A stretch of DNA of 64,000 nucleotides from Aggregatilineales bacterium (GTDB lineage Bacteria; Chloroflexota; Anaerolineae; Aggregatilineales; Ch27): assembly GCA_029976005.1 (NCBI GenBank), contig JARKOQ010000096.1:1-64000 (forward strand), in the 5' to 3' direction. How positions within the stretch are numbered: position 1 is the first letter of the stretch; each line of letters starts with the position of its first letter. Below the pieces are notes generated by a model. The model was not told the DNA's origin. It worked only from the letters and a program-made list of their open reading frames with translations, and did no database searches. This document shows positions 57,625 to 64,000 of the stretch, piece by piece. The translations under genes and the position numbers were made by a program.

Positions 57625-58782
57625 TCATGCCCCTTTCACCGCAGCGACCGCCATCCGAGCCGCGTCCGCCAGAGTCATCGCCGTGCTCATATTCGGCAGG
57701 GCCGCCGCCTGCAACAAGGCGCGCCCCTGGTCTTCGTTGGTGCCGACCAGCCGGATCACCTTGGGGATATCCGTGGGATGCTCCGTGAATGCCGCGATCA
57801 CGCCCCTGGCAACTTCGTCCGCCCGCGTGATGCCGCCGAAGATATTCAGCAGGATCACCTTGACATTCGGATCGGCCAGGATGATCCGCAGCGCGGCGGC
57901 GACCGTCTCCGCATCCGCGCCGCCGCCGATGTCCAGGAAGTTCGCCGGGCCGATCCCGTCCGCTTCGCCATACAGGCTGGTCATGTCCATCGTCGCCATC
58001 GCCAGCCCGGCCCCATTCACCATGCAGCCGATCTGCCCGTCCAGCTTGACGTAGCTCAACCCGGCCTCGCGGGCCTGGATTTCCTCCGGTGGCTCGGCGG
58101 AGGTATCACGCAAGGCCGCCAGATCGGGGTGGCGAAATAGTGCGTTGTCGTCGATGGACATCTTGCCGTCGACCGCCATGAGTTCGTCATTTTCGGTGAT
58201 GATCAGCGGGTTGATCTCGCACAGGGTGGCATCGCTGTCGACGTAACACTTGTACAGGCCCGTCGCGATCTTGCCGAACGGCCGCCACAGGGCATACGGC
58301 AGCTCGATCCCCAACGCCAGGGCGTTGATTTGATAACCGCGCAGCCCCAGCAGCGGATCGATATGCTCACGGATGATCGCGCCGGGCTTGGTGCGGTTGA
58401 CTTCCTCGATGTCCATGCCGCCTTCGGCGCTGCAAATCAGGACCGGCTTACGGGCGGCGCGGTCGTTGGTGATCCCCAGGTAAATCTCCTGCTTGATCCG
58501 GGCGGCCGGATCGACCAGCACCTTGCGGACGATCTTGCCCCGAATCGCCATGCCGAGAATGGCGCGGGCATGCTGCTCGGCTTCCTCGGGGGAACGGGCC
58601 AGCTTGACGCCGCCCGCCTTGCCGCGACCTCCGGTGAGCACCTGAGCCTTGACCACGACCGGGCCGCCAATCTCGGCCGCGATCAGGCGGGCCTGCTCCG
58701 GCGTCTCCGCCACTTTCCCATGAGGAACCGGAATCCCGAATTCCTCAAAACGGAACTTGGATTGATACTCGTGCAAGTTCAC
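57625..58782 (-). CDS. sucC: Succinyl-CoA synthetase beta subunit
   Basis: The ATP-grasp subunit. The 385-residue protein has [21 protein letters not shown] at the start, [20 protein letters not shown] (about 42-61), the ligand-binding [34 protein letters not shown] and [21 protein letters not shown] 58782 is the start because it begins the family N-terminus and GGAGA lies eight bases upstream; longer in-frame readings run through the promoter. Confidence 0.96.
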   Translation of the reverse strand: MNLHEYQSKFRFEEFGIPVPHGKVAETPEQARLIAAEIGGPVVVKAQVLTGGRGKAGGVKLARSPEEAEQHARAILGMAIRGKIVRKVLVDPAARIKQEIYLGITNDRAARKPVLICSAEGGMDIEEVNRTKPGAIIREHIDPLLGLRGYQINALALGIELPYALWRPFGKIATGLYKCYVDSDATLCEINPLIITENDELMAVDGKMSIDDNALFRHPDLAALRDTSAEPPEEIQAREAGLSYVKLDGQIGCMVNGAGLAMATMDMTSLYGEADGIGPANFLDIGGGADAETVAAALRIILADPNVKVILLNIFGGITRADEVARGVIAAFTEHPTDIPKVIRLVGTNEDQGRALLQAAALPNMSTAMTLADAARMAVAAVKGA

Positions 58783-58848
58783 GAATGCATCTCCAGTTGG
58801 TGTGCCTGCCATCTGACATGGCCCGCGAGAGGATTCTGAGCCACCCTG

Positions 58849-58878
58849 AGTATACCATCCCACCCAAAAGTTGAACAA
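58849..58878 (-). promoter_or_regulatory. Promoter of sucCD
   Basis: On the minus strand, TTGTTC (58878 down to 58873), 18-bp spacer and TATACT (58854 down to 58849). Predicted start near 58842; the leader is about 60 nt. Confidence 0.6.
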
Positions 58879-58980
58879 ACACCGACAATGTTAATCGAAT
58901 ACGGATTGTATCGCGGACACACCGCGCCGCACGTTTTGAAAAGTGCGCTATGATTAGAGGGTCTCTGGGAGGCGCTTTCC

Positions 58981-61356
58981 TTGACCCTCATCTACCTCAC
59001 CCTGGCCTGGTGCGCCGGGATTGTCCTCGTCCGGCTCTCCAGTGGATTGTCGCCGCTGGTCGCCCTGCTGGGGGCGCTGGCGGGCGTTGGCCTGGCGATC
59101 GCCCAGCGCCGCAACCGAACCTGGCGCGTGGCCTGGCTGTGCCTCGCGGCAGCGGCGCTGGGGACGCTCCGGATGATGGCCGCCAGCGCTCCACCCGGCC
59201 CCGCTTCCCTGGCGAGCTACAACGGCCGAGGCTGGCGGACGTTCGAGGGGATCATCGTCGCCGAACCGGATGTCCGCGACACGCACGTCAACCTGCGGGT
59301 GGCGGTCAATCGCATGAACCACTATCAGGAGACCGCCGCCATCCACGGCACGGCCCTGATCCAGGCCCCACGCTATGGCGACTACGCCTACGGCGACCGC
59401 ATCCTGTTTGGCGGTGAGCCGCTGACTCCGCCTGAGTTCGACGATTTCTCCTACCGGGACTACCTGGCCCGTCAGGGCGTGTACAGCCTGGTCTACAACG
59501 CCGAAGTGAACATCCTCAGCCACGACAACGGCAGCCGCTTCACCGGCGCACTGCTGGCGCTCAATCGCCGGGGGCGCGACCTGATCGCGGACATCCTGCC
59601 GGAACCGCAGGCCTCGCTGCTGACCGGCATCCTGCTGGGAGTCGAGACCGGCATCTCGCCGGACGTACGCGACGCCTTCAACGCGACCGGGACCTCGCAC
59701 GTCATCGCCATTTCCGGCTTCAACATGACCATCCTGGCGGCCCTGCTCAGCCGGATGCTGACCCTGATCATGCCCCGCCGCCGCAGGCTGGCCTTCCTGA
59801 TCAGCGCCACGGCCATTGGCGTGTATACCCTGTTCGTGGGCAGCGATCCCTCCGTCGTGCGCGCCGCGATCATGAGCATCCTGCTGATCGCCGCCCCCCT
59901 GTTCCGCCGCAAGACCTACACCCCCGCCTCGCTGGCCCTGGCGGCCCTGCTCATGAGCCTGGACGATCCCTTCGTGTTGTGGGATGTCGGATTCCAGCTT
60001 AGCTTCGCCTCGGTGCTTGGCCTGGCCCTGTTCGTGTCCCCCCTGGATCGGCTCCTCCAGCGCGGTCTGAACCGCTTCCTCTCCCAGGAGCGCGCCGAAC
60101 GGCTGGCCCAACTTCTTGGTGAGCCGGTCGTCGTGACCCTGGCGGCCCAGATCGCCACCCTGCCCCTCATCGGATTCTACTTCGGGCGCTTCTCGACACT
60201 GTCGCTGCTCGTCAATTTCCTGATCCTGCCCGTCCAGCCGCTGATCCTGTTCCTGGGCGGCGCGGCCACCCTGACCGGCCTGCTGGCGGCCGGTCTGGCC
60301 GTCCCGCTCTACTGGGCGACCTGGGTCTTTCTGGCCTGGACGACCGGCGTCGTGCGTTTCTTCGCGACTCTGCCTGGAGCCAGTCTGCCGCTTCAGATCG
60401 ATGGGGGTATGGCGCTGGTTTTCTACGGAGGGATGCTGCTGGTGACGGTCCTGCAAGGCACGCAACCCAACTGGCCGGCCAGACTTAAAAACGCGTTGAG
60501 CGTCCGCCGGACGGCCGTGCTCGTCCTCGGCGCAGGGGCCATCACGGCGGCTCTGCTCTGGATCGCCGCGCTAAACCTGCCCGACGGCCGCCTGCACGTT
60601 TTTTTCCTGGACATGGGCCACAGCAACGCCGTCTTGATTCGCACGCCGGGCGGTTCGACCGTGCTCGTCGACGGCGGCCAGTATCCCACCCGGCTGCTGA
60701 CCGCGCTGGGGGATCACCTCCCCTTTTGGGAACGCGATCTGGCCCTGCTGGTGCTGACCCAACCCAAGCCCGCCCAGGTCACGGCCCTGCCGGCCGTTCT
60801 GGAGCGCTACCGCGTGGCCCAAATCCTTACCAACGGCCAGCAGCCCGCCAGCGAAACCGTCCTGGCGCTCTACCAGACGGCGGCCGACCAACACATCCCG
60901 GTACAGGCCGTCATCCACGGCTATACCGCCGAAATAAGCGACGGCGTCCGGCTCGAAGTGCTCTATCCCTTCGAGCCGCCCGCGCCGGACAGCAAACCGG
61001 AGGAAGCCGGGTTGGTGCTGCGCCTGACCTACGGAGAGGCGTCTTTCCTGCTCACGCCCGATCTCGATCCATCCGTGGAGCAGGCACTGCTCCATCGGGG
61101 CATCGCCCTGCACGGCACAGTCCTGGAGCTGGCGTCGCATGGCTCCGGCCGGGTTTCGGGTGAGCCATTCCTGACGGCGGTCAGCCCGCAGGTTGCCGTT
61201 GTCCAGGTCGAGCCAGGCAATCGCTCCGGCCTGCCCGCGCCAGAAGTCGTGGACCGGCTGGGCGCTGTCCCGCTGTTCCGCACGGACACGATGAGCGAAA
61301 TCGCCATCACGACCGACGGCCGCACCCTCTGGATCGACACGGCGCGCCAGCCTTGA
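58981..61356 (+). CDS. comEC: ComEC/Rec2 DNA-uptake channel with a degraded metallo-beta-lactamase domain
   Basis: A 791-residue membrane protein for import of single-stranded DNA. Parts in order: N-terminal TM pair and DUF4131-like OB region (about 70-165, WRTFEGIIVAEPDVRDTHVN), the Competence domain (about 200-480, TGTSHVIAISGFNMTILAAL, SDPSVVRAAIMSILLIA, FVLWDVGFQLSFASVLGL), and a C-terminal metallo-beta-lactamase-like domain starting VFFLDMGHSNAVLIRTPGG. There the metal motif THPxxDHxGG is replaced by LTQPKPAQVTAL, so catalysis is unlikely. The start is TTG 58981 behind GGGAGG. With dprA in the window, this implies competence genes. Confidence 0.9.
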   Translation: MTLIYLTLAWCAGIVLVRLSSGLSPLVALLGALAGVGLAIAQRRNRTWRVAWLCLAAAALGTLRMMAASAPPGPASLASYNGRGWRTFEGIIVAEPDVRDTHVNLRVAVNRMNHYQETAAIHGTALIQAPRYGDYAYGDRILFGGEPLTPPEFDDFSYRDYLARQGVYSLVYNAEVNILSHDNGSRFTGALLALNRRGRDLIADILPEPQASLLTGILLGVETGISPDVRDAFNATGTSHVIAISGFNMTILAALLSRMLTLIMPRRRRLAFLISATAIGVYTLFVGSDPSVVRAAIMSILLIAAPLFRRKTYTPASLALAALLMSLDDPFVLWDVGFQLSFASVLGLALFVSPLDRLLQRGLNRFLSQERAERLAQLLGEPVVVTLAAQIATLPLIGFYFGRFSTLSLLVNFLILPVQPLILFLGGAATLTGLLAAGLAVPLYWATWVFLAWTTGVVRFFATLPGASLPLQIDGGMALVFYGGMLLVTVLQGTQPNWPARLKNALSVRRTAVLVLGAGAITAALLWIAALNLPDGRLHVFFLDMGHSNAVLIRTPGGSTVLVDGGQYPTRLLTALGDHLPFWERDLALLVLTQPKPAQVTALPAVLERYRVAQILTNGQQPASETVLALYQTAADQHIPVQAVIHGYTAEISDGVRLEVLYPFEPPAPDSKPEEAGLVLRLTYGEASFLLTPDLDPSVEQALLHRGIALHGTVLELASHGSGRVSGEPFLTAVSPQVAVVQVEPGNRSGLPAPEVVDRLGAVPLFRTDTMSEIAITTDGRTLWIDTARQP

Positions 61357-61374
61357 TCGTCCAAGCAGCCGCGA

Positions 61375-62199
61375 TCAGGGTCTGCGCCGCCGGTTGAGGC
61401 CTTGCAGGTTGATGGCGATCCGCATCGTCGCCGCCCCCAACAGGAAAAACACCACCGCGACCGCCACGATCAGGACGATGTCCGTCTTGCCCGCGGGCTG
61501 CGCGGCCGAGAGAGTCGCCGAAGCGGAGGTCGATCCCGTGGACTCGGCGCTACTGGCGGCCAGGGCGCTGAGCAAGTCCGCCGTCAGTTCGTCCGAATCC
61601 CGCGTGTAGCTGATCTCCAGCCTGAATTCCTGGCCGTCCGCCAGCGGGCCGAACTGCCCACCCAGGTAGATCAGGTTGTCCTGCTCGCGCACTTCGGAGG
61701 AAGGCAGCGCCGGACTCGTCTTCAGATCGCTCGAATGAGGCGGCTGCTGGAGATCGATGGAGAACGCCTCCACCGGATAATCGCCCGGCCAGACATACAG
61801 CGGGGCGCGCTGGCTTCCATCGCGCGGGATGGAGGCATAGTATTCGAACTGGAACAGCGGCCCGTTGACCTCGAAGCGGATCACCCGCCAGCCGTCTTCG
61901 AGCGTGTTCTCGAAGGCCACTTCGTCGACCGGCGCGTCCGCGCTGGGTTGGGCGGCCACCACGAACAGCTCCGCGTCTTCCGGAATGCGCAGGCTCAGCG
62001 TCACCGGGAAGCCCACCGGACTGTCCACCTCTCCCCAGTAGATCACCAGCATTTCCGGCCGGTCGTACTCCGGCCAGAGGCCGACGCGCAGGCTCGCCAG
62101 GCTGACGCCACCTCCCTGGGCCAGGGCCGGCCGCGCGATCAGAGAGAAGATCAGAGCGCACAACACGCCAGCCCAGCTCAGCCCATGTTTTGATTTCAT
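61375..62199 (-). CDS. Secreted, C-terminally anchored surface protein of unknown function
   Basis: A 274-residue protein. The signal peptide is MKSKHGLSWAGVLCALIFSLIARPALA. A beta-rich exterior domain follows (VGLWPEYDRPEMLVIYWG, SVPVTL-like strands and WRVIRFEVNGPLFQFEYYAS, about 34-165), then a linker and one C-terminal TM helix (IVLIVAVAVVFFLLGAATM, about 240-258) with a short basic tail INLQGLNRRRRP. The N-terminal part looks like an immunoglobulin-like or carbohydrate-binding fold. ATG 62199 has AAGGAGAGGGG and opens the signal. Confidence 0.75.
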   Translation of the reverse strand: MKSKHGLSWAGVLCALIFSLIARPALAQGGGVSLASLRVGLWPEYDRPEMLVIYWGEVDSPVGFPVTLSLRIPEDAELFVVAAQPSADAPVDEVAFENTLEDGWRVIRFEVNGPLFQFEYYASIPRDGSQRAPLYVWPGDYPVEAFSIDLQQPPHSSDLKTSPALPSSEVREQDNLIYLGGQFGPLADGQEFRLEISYTRDSDELTADLLSALAASSAESTGSTSASATLSAAQPAGKTDIVLIVAVAVVFFLLGAATMRIAINLQGLNRRRRP

Positions 62200-62372
62200 T
62201 ATGCCCCTCTCCTTGAACCCGATGGAACGCGCCGGTCCATGCCCGATCGGACCCGCCTTCGCGGCGTTGGCGGCGCGTATACGCGCGGGGTATACTCTCA
62301 CCTCGCCGTCAAACATCCGCGGAATATGTACCCCAGGCCCGCAACCCTTAGCCCGACAAGGTGTTTATAGCT

Positions 62373-63020
62373 ATGACAATGCCCGATACCAGAGACTATG
62401 GGCAGGCCGAAGATACCCAACTGGTACTCTGGGCGCGGAACGATCCCGAAGCGTTTGGGGAATTATACAGGCGGTACATCACAAAAATCTACAACTATGT
62501 CTACTACCGCACCAATAATCACCACGACGCCGAAGACCTGACCGCCCGAGTCTTTTATCGTGCCATGGCGCACATCGACTCGTATACCGACCGGGGAATC
62601 CCATTCTCGGCCTGGCTGTACCGGATCGCCCACAATCTCGTAGCCAACTGGCATCGCGATCGTGGACGCCGCCAGATTATCTCGTTGGAGGATTACGTGG
62701 GCGACGGCCTGCGCGGTGAAGCGCCCGAACACCAGGTCGTCACGCTCGAAGAGAAGCATGCATTGATGGAGGCGATCAAACGCCTGCCGGAAGAGCGCCA
62801 GCAGTTGATTATCCTGAAGTACGTGGAGCGTATGTCGAACGCCGAGATCGGGACCATCATGGACCGGACCGAAGGCGCGGTCAAGTCGCTCTATCATCGA
62901 ACCCTGCTGGCCCTGCGTCGCGAGCTTTCATCAGATTCCGAAGATTCCGAAGCTCATGAAGACTCATCCAACGAAGAATCCGAAACGCCTCCTCCTCGCT
63001 GGCGGCGCTTCGGCCGATAG
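62373..63020 (+). CDS. ECF-family RNA polymerase sigma factor
   Basis: A 215-residue sigma70 group 4 factor. Region 2 is TQLVLWARNDPEAFGELYRR with HHDAEDLTARVFYRAMAHID (about 18-70), and region 4 is RLPEERQQLIILKYVERMSN with EIGTIMDRTEGAVKSLYHRT (about 138-180). A 30-residue acidic tail (SSDSEDSEAHEDSSNEESE) follows the helix-turn-helix and ends in basic RRFGR; this extension is unusual. ATG 62373 has AAGGTG upstream; a second ATG six bases later is possible. A membrane protein gene follows after 20 bases and may encode its regulator. Confidence 0.92.
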   Translation: MTMPDTRDYGQAEDTQLVLWARNDPEAFGELYRRYITKIYNYVYYRTNNHHDAEDLTARVFYRAMAHIDSYTDRGIPFSAWLYRIAHNLVANWHRDRGRRQIISLEDYVGDGLRGEAPEHQVVTLEEKHALMEAIKRLPEERQQLIILKYVERMSNAEIGTIMDRTEGAVKSLYHRTLLALRRELSSDSEDSEAHEDSSNEESETPPPRWRRFGR

Positions 63021-63040
63021 ACAAGGTCACGGCTAGCCTC

Positions 63041-63451
63041 ATGGATTCAGTTTCGAACTCCCGTTCCGACCGGCGGATCGCCAGCGTCCTGGCAGACTAC
63101 GCGGATGGCATCGCCCCGCTGGACACCCTGCTGGCGCAGTATCAGGTCTCCTACAGCGAGATCGCCGATCTGGTCGCCCTGAGCGACCTCCTGAGCAGCA
63201 AGCTGGCCGCGGTCTCGCCGTCGGCCGCGTTCGTGGAGGGGTTGTACGCGGACCTGGCGAGCGGCCGCCCGGTTCAGGCCTGGTACAACCGGCTGCTGCC
63301 CGAATCCCTTCACCTCTATCCGATGTCCAACCGGATGATGATCGCGGCGGGCATCGGCGGGATCACCCTGGCCTTCCTGACGGCGCGCTCGCTGTCCGGT
63401 CGGTTTGGCCTGCGCCATCGTGAGGAAACCTCCCGCGAAGCCCTGGCCTGA
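63041..63451 (+). CDS. Small membrane protein, possible anti-sigma-type partner
   Basis: A 136-residue protein with a mainly helical N-terminal 95 residues (IASVLADYADGIAPLDTLLA, then EIADLVALSDLLSSKLAAVS) and one TM helix (MMIAAGIGGITLAFLTARSL, about 97-116) near the C-terminus. The arrangement after an ECF sigma gene fits a membrane-bound sigma regulator. I do not see the zinc-binding HxxxCxxC motif of ZAS anti-sigma factors, so the role is inference from position. Confidence 0.6.
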   Translation: MDSVSNSRSDRRIASVLADYADGIAPLDTLLAQYQVSYSEIADLVALSDLLSSKLAAVSPSAAFVEGLYADLASGRPVQAWYNRLLPESLHLYPMSNRMMIAAGIGGITLAFLTARSLSGRFGLRHREETSREALA

Positions 63452-63531
63452 GGTCTGTCTTCCCTCGGGAAATCGCGCGCACCGGCCGTGTAGTCGCCTG
63501 TGAACTCCCCGGCCGCGGGTTATCACCATAG

Positions 63532-63570
63532 CGCGCCCCGGTCGCCTCGATCGGGGCGCGTTCTTTTTGG
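63532..63570 (+). terminator. Rho-independent terminator of the sigma operon
   Basis: A 9-bp stem (CGCGCCCCG at 63532-63540, partner at 63552-63560) with an inner TCG/CGA extension, followed by TTCTTTTT. Confidence 0.85.
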
Positions 63571-63592
63571 GTGACCACCCTATCCGTCCGGT

Positions 63593-63622
63593 TTGTACCG
63601 CGCCGTCAAACTGATGTATTAT
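63593..63622 (+). promoter_or_regulatory. Promoter of the response regulator
   Basis: TTGTAC at 63593-63598, 18-bp spacer and TATTAT at 63617-63622. Predicted start near 63629; leader about 112 nt. Confidence 0.5.
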
Positions 63623-63697
63623 TGGGGAAGATCGAAGTCAAACCTGATCCTTGCCCAACATCGCACACTGTCTTTTTGAATCAACGACCGTCCCATG

Positions 63698-63723
63698 GGC
63701 TGCCATTGGCTGCGCTGGCAGCC
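63698..63723 (+). promoter_or_regulatory. Leader hairpin upstream of the response regulator ribosome site
   Basis: GGCTGCCA at 63698-63705 pairs with TGGCAGCC at 63716-63723 (8 bp, 10-nt loop); ATG/CAT extends the stem with a bulge. It ends about eight bases before GAGGGA, the ribosome site, so it could tune translation. Confidence 0.4.
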
Positions 63724-63740
63724 ATGTAACGAGGGAATCG

Positions 63741-64000
63741 ATGGCAAAGTTACGACCGTCCGACGCGCAGGACAAGATCACCATCCTCATCGTCGATGAC
63801 CATCCCTTCTTTCGAGAAGGGCTGAGCAAAGTCTTTTCCCTCGAAGAGGACTTTCTCGTCGTCGGAGAAGAGGCCGATGGCGAGCAGGCCCTGCTGGCGG
63901 CCCGCGAGCTCCAGCCCGACGTGGTCGTCCTGGACATCAACCTGCCGGGTATGAACGGCCTCCAGGTCACGCGCCAGCTCAAAGCCGACCGAACCGGGAT
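63741..64000 (+). CDS. NarL/FixJ-type response regulator (3'-truncated)
   Basis: The first 86 residues of a receiver. KITILIVDDHPFFREGLSKV contains the acidic pair, and the phospho-acceptor Asp is in PDVVVLDINLPGMNGLQV (about 60-77). The DDHPFFREGL pattern is typical of NarL-type regulators, so a C-terminal LuxR-type helix-turn-helix should lie past the edge. ATG 63741 has GAGGGA upstream. Confidence 0.92.
   Translation, partial: MAKLRPSDAQDKITILIVDDHPFFREGLSKVFSLEEDFLVVGEEADGEQALLAARELQPDVVVLDINLPGMNGLQVTRQLKADRTG

Overview
The window is GC-rich DNA (roughly 62-64% by eye) packed with genes on both strands. Gene content and style suggest a member of the Chloroflexota, probably Anaerolineae-like. 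The signs are several lipoproteins with proline/threonine-rich linkers, LppX/LprG-type lipoproteins beside a P55-like exporter, Flp/Tad pilus genes, a topoisomerase I with a DUF5679-like N-terminus, SH3-repeat surface proteins and many Chloroflexota-style orphan membrane proteins. This placement is inference; no rRNA or tRNA gene was seen.

Layout. 0-5 kb: a structured small RNA unit, metG, proline dehydrogenase, a class IV aminotransferase and an ECF transporter S component. 5-9.5 kb: phosphatase, glycosyltransferase, a second small RNA candidate, a beta-propeller-like protein, a HAD hydrolase and a LysM lipoprotein. 9.6-14.5 kb: a MITE-like repeat, then a tight operon of pseudo-receiver, LppX-like lipoprotein, MFS exporter, FlK-like hotdog protein and TIR protein, facing a second lipoprotein. 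14.5-20 kb: 2H phosphoesterase, site-2 protease, and the rplU-rpmA-rpmE-tdk operon, in which L31 carries an RNA polymerase alpha-CTD-like domain; then a second repeat copy and leucyl aminopeptidase. 20-29 kb: surface and metabolic genes, including a thioredoxin-like gene whose in-frame TGA falls at the first position of the CxxC motif (probable selenoprotein), and a ten-repeat SH3-like secreted protein. 30-36 kb: FAH-family protein, Tad ATPase behind nested palindromes, lipoprotein cyclophilin, SH3 membrane protein, receiver-cyclase fusion and a tiny Flp pilin gene. 36-45.7 kb: aspartate-type aminotransferase coupled to pckA, an LCP protein, the ffh-rpsP-khpA-rimM cluster, dprA and a mannose-1-phosphate guanylyltransferase. 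45.7-64 kb: topA, greA, hpt, a CCA-adding-enzyme relative, rsmD, a large membrane protein, sucCD, comEC with a degraded metallo-beta-lactamase domain, an ECF sigma factor with a membrane partner, and the start of a NarL-type response regulator.

How the genes fit together. Housekeeping translation genes (metG, L21/L27/L31, S16, RimM, KhpA, SRP54, GreA, RsmD) are mixed with central carbon enzymes (PEP carboxykinase, succinyl-CoA synthetase, aminotransferases, proline and histidine catabolism). There is a strong envelope theme of lipoproteins, SH3 and LysM surface proteins, LCP ligase, GT4 and GDP-mannose supply. DprA and ComEC point to DNA uptake. Promoters are sigma70-like (TTGACA-like, 17-18 bp, TANNNT); some sit so close to ATG that the mRNA is probably leaderless.

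The most unusual items are the selenocysteine candidate at 25185-25622, the L31-alphaCTD fusion at 17120-17599, the lipoprotein/exporter/hotdog/TIR operon at 9912-13719, and two stand-alone small RNA units at 154-357 and about 6745-6876.
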